16,391 bases of DNA from Candidatus Accumulibacter sp. UBA704 (GCA_002304785.1 DBMG01000072.1:1-16391), one strand, 5' to 3'. Numbered from the stretch's first letter, positions 6,792-14,526 are shown. The notes: generated by a model from the letters alone, not told the origin. Numbers and translations: made by a program.

Positions 6792-7805
6792 ATGATGGAC
6801 TTCAATGCGAATTTCCCGGGAACACGTCTTCGCCGCATGCGCCGGGACGAGTTCTCTCGTCGCCTGATGCGTGAATCGGTCTTGACGGCCAATGATCTGA
6901 TCTACCCCGTGTTTGTCCTCGAAGGAGAAAAGCGGGTAGAGGCGGTGGCCTCAATGCCAGGTGTGGAACGTCAAAGCCTCGACCGTCTGCTGGTGACGGC
7001 GGAGCGGGCATTCACTCTCGGCATTCCGGCTCTGGCGCTGTTTCCTGTCATCGATCGGTCGCTCAAGACATCGGGCGCGGAGGAAGCGTGGAATCCGGAC
7101 GGACTGGTTCCTCGGGTAGTCGCTGCGTTAAAGAAGGAATTCCCCGAGTTGGGAGTGATTACCGACGTGGCGCTCGATCCCTATACCAGCCATGGTCAGG
7201 ATGGATTGATTGCTGCCGATGATCCGCGCGCCTACGTGCTCAACGACGAAACCCTCGAGGCTCTGGCGAAGCAGGCGCTCACTCATGCGCAGGCCGGCGC
7301 TGACGTGGTGGCTCCGTCGGACATGATGGACGGTCGCATCGGGCGTATACGTTCAGCCTTGGACGGCGCCGGGCAGATCCATACCCGGATTCTGGCCTAT
7401 TCGGCCAAGTACGCGTCGAGTTTCTACGGCCCCTTTCGCGATGCCGTCGGGTCCGCCGGCAACCTGGGCAAGGGCAACAAGTTTACCTACCAGATGGACC
7501 CGGCGAATACCGACGAGGCTTTGCGCGAGGTGGCGCTCGATCTTGCTGAAGGTGCCGACATGGTTATGGTCAAGCCGGGCATGCCCTATCTCGATATCGT
7601 TCGAAGAGTGAAGGATGGGTTTCGGGTGCCCACCTATGCCTATCAGGTCAGCGGCGAATACGCAATGCTCAAGGCCGCGGTCCAGAACGGGTGGCTGGAG
7701 GAAAAAGCGTGCGTCCTGGAAAGCCTGCTGGCCTTCAAGCGTGCCGGGGCCGATGGCATCCTGACGTATCACGCGCTCAATGCGGCCGGTTGGATCAAAT
7801 CCTGA
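6792..7805 (+). CDS. hemB: Delta-aminolevulinic acid dehydratase (porphobilinogen synthase)
   Basis: A 337-residue cytoplasmic enzyme that condenses two 5-aminolevulinate molecules to porphobilinogen in heme synthesis. The two active-site lysines are K206 (AYSAKYASSFYGPF) and K261 (MVMVKPGMPYLD). The metal segment reads DVALDPYTSHGQDG (125-138): aspartate and alanine replace the cysteines of zinc-dependent enzymes, so this is the Mg-type form common in proteobacteria. The frame opens at a GTG at 6726, but the ATG pair at 6792/6795 is chosen because the family N-terminus (FPGTRLRRMRRDEFSRRL) follows and AAGGAG lies at 6774-6779, a rather long 12 nt upstream. The location beside engB and a cytochrome c gene fits heme supply. 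Confidence 0.95.
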   Translation: MMDFNANFPGTRLRRMRRDEFSRRLMRESVLTANDLIYPVFVLEGEKRVEAVASMPGVERQSLDRLLVTAERAFTLGIPALALFPVIDRSLKTSGAEEAWNPDGLVPRVVAALKKEFPELGVITDVALDPYTSHGQDGLIAADDPRAYVLNDETLEALAKQALTHAQAGADVVAPSDMMDGRIGRIRSALDGAGQIHTRILAYSAKYASSFYGPFRDAVGSAGNLGKGNKFTYQMDPANTDEALREVALDLAEGADMVMVKPGMPYLDIVRRVKDGFRVPTYAYQVSGEYAMLKAAVQNGWLEEKACVLESLLAFKRAGADGILTYHALNAAGWIKS

Positions 7806-7814
7806 CCGATGAGA

Positions 7815-8876
7815 TCAGGCGGGGGTGACCTTCCCCCGCAGCAAAAACGCGGGCTTTTCAACCAGATGATGGAGAATCGCACCGGCACCGATACTACCAA
7901 CCCACGCGATAAGCATGCCTCCTAGCTGGATGGCGGGTGCGTGTGGAGCAAACCGCTCGAAGACGGCATTGACGACGAGACAAACTGGAAAATGAACTAG
8001 GAAAACGGAGTAGGAGATCTCCGATAACCAACCCATTAGCTTCGATTTTGGCCAGGATTCTATGACTCCGGTGCAGCGGCCAAATCCCAAACCGACTGCA
8101 ACGAGCAAGGCAACCAGGATGCGGAGCCGGAAATCGAGCCACAAGGCGGCTACGGCGATGGCAACGATGGCGGCAAACCAAAGGCTGATCCGCTTTGGCT
8201 GTATGCCCCAGTACGTGACTGCTCCGAGGCCGTAGGCGCCGAAGAAATAGAGTGCCCAGTTGTCCCAGGAAGCGTCGCGGTTGAAATAAAACAGCGAAGC
8301 GGCAATGAGGGCGAGGGCACACCACAGGCCTGCGGCAGGCTGTTCCGGGAGGGCTCGGCGGGCCAGCCAAAGCACGAGGAGCAACAAGGCGTAGAGCTGG
8401 AAATCGATAGCCACGTACCAGACACCGGCGGAAAGGCCGTCGAACCCCAGAACGCCCTGCAGCAGGAGCGCATGCGCGACAAGTTGTGTTACGGTGGGCG
8501 CTTCCGGGATCGAGTCGTGGGCGATCAGGCTACGGGCGAGGGCGGCAGCGGCAATGGCCAGCAGCAAGGCAATGAGATACGGCACCGCCAGCTTGATGTA
8601 GCGCCTCTGGAGCAATTGCAGAAGCGGTTTGTCGGTCAGTTTGCCATCGCGAGCGAGCGCCTGTGCCGCGAGGAAGCCGCCCATGACGAGAAAGGCCTGG
8701 ACAGCGATTCTGGCGTGTTGCGAGAGCCATGCGATTGTCTCCGGGCAGATTGTCTGCGTGTAGTCCGACATCGGGCCGTAGAAGGCCAGGTGATGCAGAA
8801 CGATCAATTGCGAGGCGACGGCCTTGATCGCATCGATGAATGCCAGCCTGTTGGGCGGGATGCGCTGCGCTGTCAT
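7815..8876 (-). CDS. Acyltransferase 3 family membrane protein
   Basis: A 353-residue polytopic membrane protein of the acyltransferase-3 (OafA/NodX-like) family, which transfers acyl groups to surface polysaccharides or other envelope acceptors. The N-terminus FIDAIKAVASQLIVLHHL carries the usual paired histidines (H28, H29), followed by about ten hydrophobic segments and LSEISYSVFLVHFPVCLVV, the conserved late segment of the family. The frame extends to 8930, but the ATG at 8876 is preferred: it overlaps the slmA stop as ATGA and starts where the family starts. No strong Shine-Dalgarno is seen, so translation may be coupled to slmA. The substrate cannot be told from the sequence. Confidence 0.85.
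   Translation of the reverse strand: MTAQRIPPNRLAFIDAIKAVASQLIVLHHLAFYGPMSDYTQTICPETIAWLSQHARIAVQAFLVMGGFLAAQALARDGKLTDKPLLQLLQRRYIKLAVPYLIALLLAIAAAALARSLIAHDSIPEAPTVTQLVAHALLLQGVLGFDGLSAGVWYVAIDFQLYALLLLVLWLARRALPEQPAAGLWCALALIAASLFYFNRDASWDNWALYFFGAYGLGAVTYWGIQPKRISLWFAAIVAIAVAALWLDFRLRILVALLVAVGLGFGRCTGVIESWPKSKLMGWLSEISYSVFLVHFPVCLVVNAVFERFAPHAPAIQLGGMLIAWVGSIGAGAILHHLVEKPAFLLRGKVTPA
7835..7858 (+). terminator. Possible hemB terminator inside the acyltransferase 3' end
   Basis: CCCGC (7835-7839) can pair with GCGGG (7849-7853), followed by CTTTT. A competing, stronger 7-bp stem, GCGGGGG (7819-7825) with CCCCCGC (7833-7839), shares one arm. Only 9 bp separate the hemB stop from the end of the convergent acyltransferase gene, so any terminator must lie in coding sequence. 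Confidence 0.4.
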
Positions 8877-9469
8877 GCGTTGCGTTGGCTCAGGCAGGCA
8901 ATGCAGAGCATCGGCCATTGTTGCGCCCATTGTGCGGCCGGTTCGCGGGTGAATCCGCTTTTCGCATATTGTTGCCAGCGCCCGATGACGTAGCAGAGCA
9001 GGACGTTGGCCAGTCCGCCGAAGTCGGCGTTTGCAGATATCTGCTCCTGCGTGGCGGCCACGCGCAGTGCCTGCTTGAGCGCCGCTTCGATCTTGTCTAA
9101 CAGCTGGTTGATACGCGCCTGCAGGCGCTCGTTTTCGTTGACCAGGGCGTCGCCGGTGAGCACGCGGGTCATGCCGCGGTTGCGTTGGGCAAAGCTGAGC
9201 AGCAGCGCCAGGATATGCTCGACCTGTCGCAGCCCTTGCGTCTCTTCGGCGGATATCTGGTTGATGACGCCGAACAGGCTGGTTTCTATAAACTCGATCA
9301 GTCCGTCGAACATCTGGGCCTTGCTGGCGAAGTGCCGATAGAGGGCTGCTTCGGAACAGTCGAGCTTGGCCGCCAGGGCGGCCGTGGTGACCTTTTCGCC
9401 CTTCGGGTCTTCCAGCATTGCCGCCAATGTCTGCAGGATCTGCAGTCTTCTTTCGCCCGGTTTGGTCAT
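8873..9469 (-). CDS. slmA: SlmA-like nucleoid occlusion factor, TetR family
   Basis: A 198-residue TetR-fold DNA-binding protein. The N-terminal helix-turn-helix lies at about residues 28-50 (VTTAALAAKLDCSEAALYRHFASKAQMFDGLIEFIE) and closely follows E. coli SlmA, as do QRNRGMTRVLTGDAL and LQARINQLLDKIEAALKQ. SlmA binds sites around the chromosome and blocks FtsZ ring formation over the nucleoid. A GGGAG ribosome site is nine bases before the ATG, and a good sigma-70 promoter lies upstream. A generic TetR repressor is the alternative, but the SLIEFIE-type helix and ligand-domain match make SlmA likely. It is followed, with a 4-nt overlap, by an acyltransferase gene. Confidence 0.88.
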   Translation of the reverse strand: MTKPGERRLQILQTLAAMLEDPKGEKVTTAALAAKLDCSEAALYRHFASKAQMFDGLIEFIETSLFGVINQISAEETQGLRQVEHILALLLSFAQRNRGMTRVLTGDALVNENERLQARINQLLDKIEAALKQALRVAATQEQISANADFGGLANVLLCYVIGRWQQYAKSGFTREPAAQWAQQWPMLCIACLSQRNA

Positions 9470-9506
9470 GTCCTACGCTCCCTGATAGTGCTTCTTATTG
9501 CGACTG

Positions 9507-9534
9507 ATTATATCTGCCCGAGACGCTGCGGCAA
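9507..9534 (-). promoter_or_regulatory. Sigma-70 promoter for slmA
   Basis: On the minus strand TTGCCG (9534-9529) and a perfect TATAAT (9512-9507) are separated by 16 bp. The -10 overlaps the stop codon of the upstream nucleotidase gene. Transcription would start near 9500, about 30 nt before the slmA ATG. This allows slmA and the acyltransferase gene to be expressed apart from argB. Confidence 0.65.
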
Positions 9535-10206
9535 TTCGAGCACGCTTCTGACCCGGATGTCGGCGTAGGGTGGCTTGCGCATGCAGGAACTGACCCAGAC
9601 CGTCTTCATGCCAAGACGCTTGGCCGTCTTCAGGTTCGGCAAAGTGTCCTCGATCATGATGCATGAACGCGGGTCGAGTCCCTCGGTCCGCAACAAATGG
9701 AGGAATCCCCGTTTTTCCGGTTTGGGTTTGAAGCGCAGTCGTTCGACCGAGTAAACCGCGTCAAAACAGTTGCGGACGTCGGTGATGGCGAGAATTGCCT
9801 TGGTGTAAACCAGCGGGGCGTTGGAAAAGATGATCTTGCGTCCGGGCAAGCGTTTGAGCATGGCCTTCAACCCGCGTTCTGCCACGACCATGCTGGCCAA
9901 GTCGTGAAACTGGTGGGTATGGTGAAGAAAGTGCTCCGGATCGATGTCGTGGTGTCGCATCAGGCCTAGCAACGTCGCACCGTAACGTTTCCAGTACTGC
10001 TGGCGGAGTTGCGTGGCCTCGTCCTTGTCGAGATCCAGATGCCGGCAGATATAGTCCCGCATCGAACGGCCGATGTGCGGGAAGATGTGGGCGCTGGCAT
10101 TATGCAGCGTATTGTCCAGATCGAACAGCCAGGTTCGCGTGGCGTACCTGACTGTTGACGACGGGTAAGGAGCGAGGGGCGAGGTGTCGACGGTGTTTCT
10201 CCTCAA
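9508..10206 (-). CDS. HAD-family pyrimidine 5'-nucleotidase (SDT1-like)
   Basis: A 232-residue soluble haloacid-dehalogenase phosphatase. HAD motif I is DLDNT (29-33), motif II is IIFSNAP, motif III lysine is in RFKPKPEKRGF, and motif IV is IMIEDTLPNL. The helical cap and overall pattern match the SDT1-type pyrimidine 5'-nucleotidase group, which dephosphorylates pyrimidine nucleotides including damaged or toxic ones. The first in-frame ATG is beyond motif I, so the start must be non-ATG; TTG at 10206 is the only clear option, with GGAG 11 nt upstream. It lies 19 bp after argB and is probably co-transcribed with it. Confidence 0.87.
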   Translation of the reverse strand: MRRNTVDTSPLAPYPSSTVRYATRTWLFDLDNTLHNASAHIFPHIGRSMRDYICRHLDLDKDEATQLRQQYWKRYGATLLGLMRHHDIDPEHFLHHTHQFHDLASMVVAERGLKAMLKRLPGRKIIFSNAPLVYTKAILAITDVRNCFDAVYSVERLRFKPKPEKRGFLHLLRTEGLDPRSCIMIEDTLPNLKTAKRLGMKTVWVSSCMRKPPYADIRVRSVLELPQRLGQI

Positions 10207-10225
10207 TCCTCTCTCGTCTCCGTTC

Positions 10226-11113
10226 TCACGCCGACTTGATCATCGTGCCGAAACCATGATTGGTCAGGATTTCCAGCAGCAATGCATGTTCGACGCGGCC
10301 GTCGATGATGTGCACGCTCTTCACGCCGCTTTGGGCGGCTTCCAGGGCCGAGGAAATCTTGGGCAGCATGCCGCCGTGTAGCGTCCCGTCTTCGACCATC
10401 GCGTTGATCTGCACCGGGGTGACGTCGGTGACCACCTTGCCGTTCTTGTCCAGGACGCCTGGGGTGTTGGTGAGCAGCACGAGTTTTTCCGCCTTGAGGA
10501 TTTCGGCGACCTTGCCGGCGACGACATCCGCGTTGATGTTGTACGTTTCGCCCTCTTCGCCAACCCCGATCGGTGCGATGACCGGAATAAAGGTTCCGGC
10601 TTGCAGATGGCTGATCAGTGCCGGGTCGATCTGCGTGATGTCGCCCACCATCCCGATATCGATCAGGTCGGCATAGTTGTCACGGCTGTGCAGCATCAGT
10701 TTCCTGGCGCGGATCATCCCGCCGTCCTTGCCGGTCAGGCCGACTGCCTTGCCGCCGGCCTGGTTGATCAGGTTGACGACGTCCTTGTTGACCTGCCCTC
10801 CGAGCACCATTTCAACGATTTCCATGGTCTCGGCATCGGTGACGCGCATGCCCTGGATGAATTCGCCTTTCTTCCCAACGCGGGTCAGCAGGTTCTCGAT
10901 TTGCGGCCCTCCGCCATGAACCACCACCACGTTCATTCCGACCAACTTGAGCAGGACGACGTCGCGTGCGAAGCATTGTTTGAGTTTCTCGTCGATCATG
11001 GCGTTGCCGCCGAACTTGACGACGATGGTCTTGCCATGAAAACGTTTGATGTAGGGCAGGGCTTCTGCCAGGATGGCAGCTTCCTGGGCAGGCGAGATTT
11101 GTTCAATGGTCAT
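10226..11113 (-). CDS. argB: Acetylglutamate kinase
   Basis: A 295-residue amino-acid kinase family enzyme catalysing the second step of arginine synthesis, phosphorylation of N-acetylglutamate. The nucleotide lysine is in VVKFGGNAM (K33), the substrate-binding glycine loop is HGGGPQI (66-72), and a late segment TNTPGVLDKNGKVV is typical. The N-terminal extension with a helix before the kinase core (AAILAEALPYIKRFHGKT) is the kind found in hexameric, arginine-inhibited enzymes such as that of Pseudomonas aeruginosa, so feedback control by arginine is inferred. An AGGA ribosome site lies nine bases upstream of the ATG. A promoter candidate precedes it. Confidence 0.96.
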   Translation of the reverse strand: MTIEQISPAQEAAILAEALPYIKRFHGKTIVVKFGGNAMIDEKLKQCFARDVVLLKLVGMNVVVVHGGGPQIENLLTRVGKKGEFIQGMRVTDAETMEIVEMVLGGQVNKDVVNLINQAGGKAVGLTGKDGGMIRARKLMLHSRDNYADLIDIGMVGDITQIDPALISHLQAGTFIPVIAPIGVGEEGETYNINADVVAGKVAEILKAEKLVLLTNTPGVLDKNGKVVTDVTPVQINAMVEDGTLHGGMLPKISSALEAAQSGVKSVHIIDGRVEHALLLEILTNHGFGTMIKSA

Positions 11114-11140
11114 GGTCAGGTTCCTTTTGGAGACTGGCGA

Positions 11141-11169
11141 ATTTTACTCGGCGCCCGGGTAAATAAAAA
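11141..11169 (-). promoter_or_regulatory. Promoter candidate for argB
   Basis: On the minus strand TAAAAT (11146-11141) matches the -10 consensus at five of six bases. A weak -35, TTTTTA, lies 17 bp upstream (11169-11164). Transcription would start near 11134, about 21 nt before the argB ATG. No ARG-box-like palindrome was recognised. Confidence 0.45.
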
Positions 11170-11198
11170 GGCGGGACGATTACTGCGGGAGGACGAAT

Positions 11199-11411
11199 AT
11201 GGCAGAGACGATAGGGCACGACGATCCCTTGCCAAAGTCGGTCTGTCCGATTTGCGGACGGCATTTCGTTTGCGGAATGGAGGCCGGGCAAGAGGAGTGC
11301 TGGTGCATGGAGCGGCCGGTTTTGCCTCTGGAAGCTGGAGAGGGCGGCGCCTGCCTGTGTCCGGAGTGCTTCGACCGACTGATCAGCGAGCGCACTTCCC
11401 GGGAAGCATGA
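11199..11411 (+). CDS. Small cysteine-rich CWC-family protein
   Basis: A 70-residue soluble protein with the pattern CPICGRHFVC, CWC and CLCPEC (seven cysteines in all), matching the Cys-rich CWC family of proteobacteria. Cysteine spacing suggests one or two metal-binding knuckles, most likely zinc. Its function is unknown. A strong GGAGG ribosome site sits six bases before the ATG. The gene is divergent from argB, and its last 29 bp overlap the 3' end of nudB on the opposite strand. Confidence 0.85.
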   Translation: MAETIGHDDPLPKSVCPICGRHFVCGMEAGQEECWCMERPVLPLEAGEGGACLCPECFDRLISERTSREA

Positions 11412-11829
11412 GAATCGCTTCCCGATTGCTCCAGGAGAAACACTGCTCGGCGGCTTCGCGCCAGGGGCGCCAACAATAGCCCAGGTGTTCGTCCGTTGCT
11501 ATGCGGATTGACTGGCCCGGTGGCACCTCGAGTGAAAAGACATGTTCTGTATTGTGCGTGACGCCGGGTGCGTACCGGTAGCGCCACTCCGCGAATATTT
11601 CGAACGTGTTGGTGATTTGCCAGTCGACAAAGCGGCCGATGGGGGCGGCGATGCCCGTTTCTTCTTCGACCTCGCGCCGAGCGGTTTCGATCAGGGCTTC
11701 GCCTTCTTCCTGGCTGCCGGTGACGGATTGCCAGTACCCTGCATGTGACGCGCGTTCGAGCAGCAGCACCTGTAAATCAGGCGTGTGGATGACGACGAGT
11801 ACCGAGACTGGCCGCTTGTGGTAAGTCAT
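11383..11829 (-). CDS. nudB: Dihydroneopterin triphosphate diphosphatase
   Basis: A 148-residue Nudix hydrolase. The Nudix box is intact at residues 38-60: G38, E44 and REVEEETG (52-59). The flanking segments YWQSVTGSQEEGE and NTEHVFSLEVP match NudB, which removes pyrophosphate from dihydroneopterin triphosphate in folate synthesis. The frame runs upstream to 12069, but the ATG at 11829 is right: it begins the Nudix domain and overlaps the barstar stop as ATGA, so translation is probably coupled. The 3' end overlaps the convergent CWC gene by 29 bp. NudB genes are often found close to aspS, which is also the case here. Confidence 0.92.
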   Translation of the reverse strand: MTYHKRPVSVLVVIHTPDLQVLLLERASHAGYWQSVTGSQEEGEALIETARREVEEETGIAAPIGRFVDWQITNTFEIFAEWRYRYAPGVTHNTEHVFSLEVPPGQSIRIATDEHLGYCWRPWREAAEQCFSWSNREAILMLPGKCAR

Positions 11830-12272
11830 GCCAAGGTGGGCAGCGCGGCCAGGCCGTCGGCACGCATGTCGTAGAAGACCCAGAACGGAATGCGCTGGTT
11901 GCGCCATTCTTGTATCACAGCGCTGAACACCTGATTGATCAGCGCGAAGGGCTCTCCTTGCGCGTGCAGAGTATCCGCGCCGGAAATGATGAGCACGTAG
12001 CCGGGAGCTTCCAGCCACGAGAGATCTGTCAGGCAATCGTTCAGGGCGTCGAGGTTGGCGCCATACCACGTCGGAAAATCCAAGCGATTTCCCAACTCCG
12101 CCAGGACGAACGCAAGGTCGCCTGACTCGCGAAGATCGATCCTGACGCAGGCGAAATCGAGCGATTCGGCCGCTTTCTGCAGGGGTTCAATGCCGCTCGA
12201 CGGCAGATGGTAGATGCCGCCGAGCGCAGTGTTTGCCAGCATCTTGCGAAGTTGCTCGGGCTTCATGTTCAT
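11826..12272 (-). CDS. Barstar-family ribonuclease inhibitor
   Basis: A 148-residue cytoplasmic protein whose C-terminal part (about 38-130) is a barstar domain. The key barnase-binding segment reads FPTWYGANLDALNDCLTDL (66-84); Y70, D75 and D79 correspond to barstar Y30, D35 and D39, while barstar Y29 is replaced by W69. About 35 extra residues precede the domain. Barstars plug the active site of secreted barnase-like RNases and protect the producing cell. The gene overlaps the stop of the RNase gene by 4 nt (ATGA), so toxin and inhibitor are made together. A second ATG two codons later (12266) is an alternative start. Confidence 0.9.
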   Translation of the reverse strand: MNMKPEQLRKMLANTALGGIYHLPSSGIEPLQKAAESLDFACVRIDLRESGDLAFVLAELGNRLDFPTWYGANLDALNDCLTDLSWLEAPGYVLIISGADTLHAQGEPFALINQVFSAVIQEWRNQRIPFWVFYDMRADGLAALPTLA

Positions 12273-12679
12273 TCCTGAATGCGGCGGAAACTGCGGTAAT
12301 GATCGTGGCTAAAGTAGTACTCGCCTGAGGTGGCGACGCTGCCAGTACGTCCGCTACCCGCCACGATCCGTCTGGCACCGCGATCACGGCTACCCGGGGT
12401 CGGCACCGTGTACTCACGATAGTAGCTCCGTGGCCGTTCTGGAAGTCGTTGCTCGAAATTGCCGAATGTGCTGCCATCCTTGCGTGGATAGGGGAATGGG
12501 CCGCCCTGCTTGATCAGGTCCAGGGTGGCTCGCGCTTCCGGCGGCAGATCTCCCAGGCGGACCGACTCGATCTCGTCTCCCCGGTCGCTGTTCCGGGATA
12601 ACGCCGGAGTGCTGCCGAAACAAAAACCGGCTAACGCCAAGAATAGCGTCAGCCGGAGGATTGCTGCAAGCCGGTTCAT
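12269..12679 (-). CDS. Secreted RNase Sa/barnase-like ribonuclease
   Basis: A 136-residue guanyl-specific ribonuclease of the N1/T1 (microbial RNase) family with a Sec signal peptide (hydrophobic residues 5-22, likely cleaved near residue 28). The mature part resembles Streptomyces RNase Sa. Catalytic residues are all present by alignment from memory: E89 in YYREYTV, R100 and R104 in TPGSRDRGARRI, and H127 in HDHY. A short insertion (about 108-120) lies between the arginine strand and the histidine. The open frame reaches 12799, but the ATG at 12679 begins the signal peptide, 11 bp after the aspS stop. It is followed with a 4-nt overlap by barstar. Export beyond the inner membrane is inferred. 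Confidence 0.9.
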   Translation of the reverse strand: MNRLAAILRLTLFLALAGFCFGSTPALSRNSDRGDEIESVRLGDLPPEARATLDLIKQGGPFPYPRKDGSTFGNFEQRLPERPRSYYREYTVPTPGSRDRGARRIVAGSGRTGSVATSGEYYFSHDHYRSFRRIQE

Positions 12680-12690
12680 CAGGCTCGAGT

Positions 12691-14493
12691 TCAGGCCTTG
12701 GTGCCCTCGCCGCTTGTTTCGACCTTCTGGCGCAGACGAATATGCAATTCGCGTAGCTGCCTTTCGTCGACCGGGCTTGGCGCGTTGGTCAGCAGACACT
12801 GGGCGCGCTGCGTCTTCGGGAAGGCGATAACGTCGCGGATCGATTCAGCGCCGGTCATCATGGTGACGATGCGGTCAAGGCCGAAAGCCAGGCCGCCGTG
12901 AGGCGGCGCCCCGTATTTCAGCGCGTCCAGCAGGAAGCCGAATTTGAGTCGGGCTTCGTCCTCGCCGATGCCGAGTGCCTTGAAGACCTGTTCCTGGACG
13001 TCGGCGCGGTGAATACGCACCGAGCCGCCACCCAGTTCCCAACCGTTCAGCGCCAGGTCGTAGGCCTTGGCCAGGCACTTGCCCGGGTCGGTTGCCAGCA
13101 GGTGGAGATGCTCGTCCTTCGGGCTTGTGAATGGGTGGTGGCAGGCAACCCAGCGCTTGTCTTCGTCGTCGTAATCGAACATCGGGAAGTCGACGACCCA
13201 CAGAGGTTCCCACGCCTTGCCGTTGAGGAAGCCCTTTTCGTGGCCGATCTTGATGCGCAGGGCGCCGAGTGCGTCGTTGACGATCTTGGCCTTATCGGCA
13301 CAGAAAAAGATCAGGTCGCCGGATTGTGCCCCCGTCCGCTCGATGATGGCCTTCAAAGCGAATTCGCTGAGGTTCTTGACGATCGGGGATTGCAACCCGG
13401 ATTCATTGATCTGCGAAACGTCGTTGACCTTGATGAATGCCAGGCCCTTGGCGCCGTAGATGCCGACGAACTGCGAGTAGGCATCGGTTTCGCCGCGCGT
13501 GAGGCTGGCGCCGCCCGGGATGCGCAGTGCGGCAACGCGCCCGCCTTCGCTGTTGGCTACGTTGGCGAAAACCTTGAAGGCCACGTCCTTGACGGCATCG
13601 GTGATTTCGGTGAGTTCCAGGGTTACGCGCAGATCCGGCTTGTCGGACCCGAAGCGGTGCATGGCCTCGGTATAGGAGATGCGCGGGAAGGGGTTTGGCA
13701 GTTCCGCGCCGATGGCTTCCTTGAAGACGTAGCGGATCAGTGCCTCCATGATGCCGGTGATCTCTTGTTCATTCAGGAAGGACGTCTCGATATCGACCTG
13801 AGTGAACTCCGGTTGGCGGTCCGCACGCAAATCCTCGTCGCGGAAGCACTTGGTGATCTGGTAGTAGCGGTCGTAGCCGGCGATCATCAGCAACTGCTTG
13901 AACAACTGCGGCGATTGCGGCAGGGCGAAGAACTGTCCGGCCTGGACGCGCGAGGGAACCAGATAGTCGCGAGCGCCCTCTGGCGTACTCTTGGTCAGCA
14001 TCGGAGTTTCGATGTCGATGAAACCGGCTTCATCCAGGAAACGACGGAAGGCGCGCGCCGTCTTGTAGCGCAACAGCATGTTCTTCTGCATCTGCGGCCG
14101 GCGCAGGTCGAGCACGCGATGCGTCAGGCGAACGTTTTCGGAAAGATTTTCTTCATCCAGGTTGAATGGCGGCGTCACCGATGGGTTGAGAACCTCGATG
14201 GCGTGGCAGAGGACTTCAACCTCGCCGCTTGGCATGTTGGGGTTGACCGTTCCTGCAGGGCGAGCGCGAACGATCCCGGTAACCTTCAGGCAAAACTCGT
14301 TGCGCACCGATTCGGCGATGGAGAACATGTCCGGACGGTCCGGGTCGCAAACGACCTGAGCAAGGCCCTCACGGTCGCGCATGTCGATAAAAATGACGCC
14401 GCCATGATCGCGCCGGCGATGAGCCCAGCCGCAAAGGGTGACTTGCTGGCCGATCGTCTGTGAGGTGAGTTGTCCGCAGTAATGGGTACGCAT
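12691..14493 (-). CDS. aspS: Aspartyl-tRNA synthetase, probably non-discriminating (Asp/Asn)
   Basis: A 600-residue bacterial-type class IIb synthetase with an N-terminal anticodon-binding OB fold (1-105), catalytic core, and the inserted GAD domain of bacterial AspRS. Motif 2 is KCFRDEDLRADRQPEFTQVD (about 215-234), and motif 3 is GGLAFGLDRIVTMM near the C-terminus. In the anticodon domain it has RRRDHGGV with H30, and RPAG at 78-81. E. coli has Leu at the first site; in Pseudomonas, His at this site and Gly in the second region mark an enzyme that also charges tRNA-Asn. Mischarging plus GatCAB would then supply Asn-tRNA. This specificity is inferred. It is 33 bp downstream of the DUF502 gene. 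Confidence 0.97.
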   Translation of the reverse strand: MRTHYCGQLTSQTIGQQVTLCGWAHRRRDHGGVIFIDMRDREGLAQVVCDPDRPDMFSIAESVRNEFCLKVTGIVRARPAGTVNPNMPSGEVEVLCHAIEVLNPSVTPPFNLDEENLSENVRLTHRVLDLRRPQMQKNMLLRYKTARAFRRFLDEAGFIDIETPMLTKSTPEGARDYLVPSRVQAGQFFALPQSPQLFKQLLMIAGYDRYYQITKCFRDEDLRADRQPEFTQVDIETSFLNEQEITGIMEALIRYVFKEAIGAELPNPFPRISYTEAMHRFGSDKPDLRVTLELTEITDAVKDVAFKVFANVANSEGGRVAALRIPGGASLTRGETDAYSQFVGIYGAKGLAFIKVNDVSQINESGLQSPIVKNLSEFALKAIIERTGAQSGDLIFFCADKAKIVNDALGALRIKIGHEKGFLNGKAWEPLWVVDFPMFDYDDEDKRWVACHHPFTSPKDEHLHLLATDPGKCLAKAYDLALNGWELGGGSVRIHRADVQEQVFKALGIGEDEARLKFGFLLDALKYGAPPHGGLAFGLDRIVTMMTGAESIRDVIAFPKTQRAQCLLTNAPSPVDERQLRELHIRLRQKVETSGEGTKA

Positions 14494-14526
14494 GCTGTCT
14501 TCGAGATTAAAGGTTGATTGGGAAAT

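Noticed and set aside
7815..8930. Horizontal transfer of the acyltransferase gene
   Set aside because: Base composition and codon use look like the neighbours by eye and the gene is tightly coupled to slmA; no mobile element borders are seen.
12898..14463. Long open frame (521 codons) on the plus strand opposite aspS
   Set aside because: It is antisense to almost all of aspS, which has every class II synthetase motif; the product has no recognisable domain.
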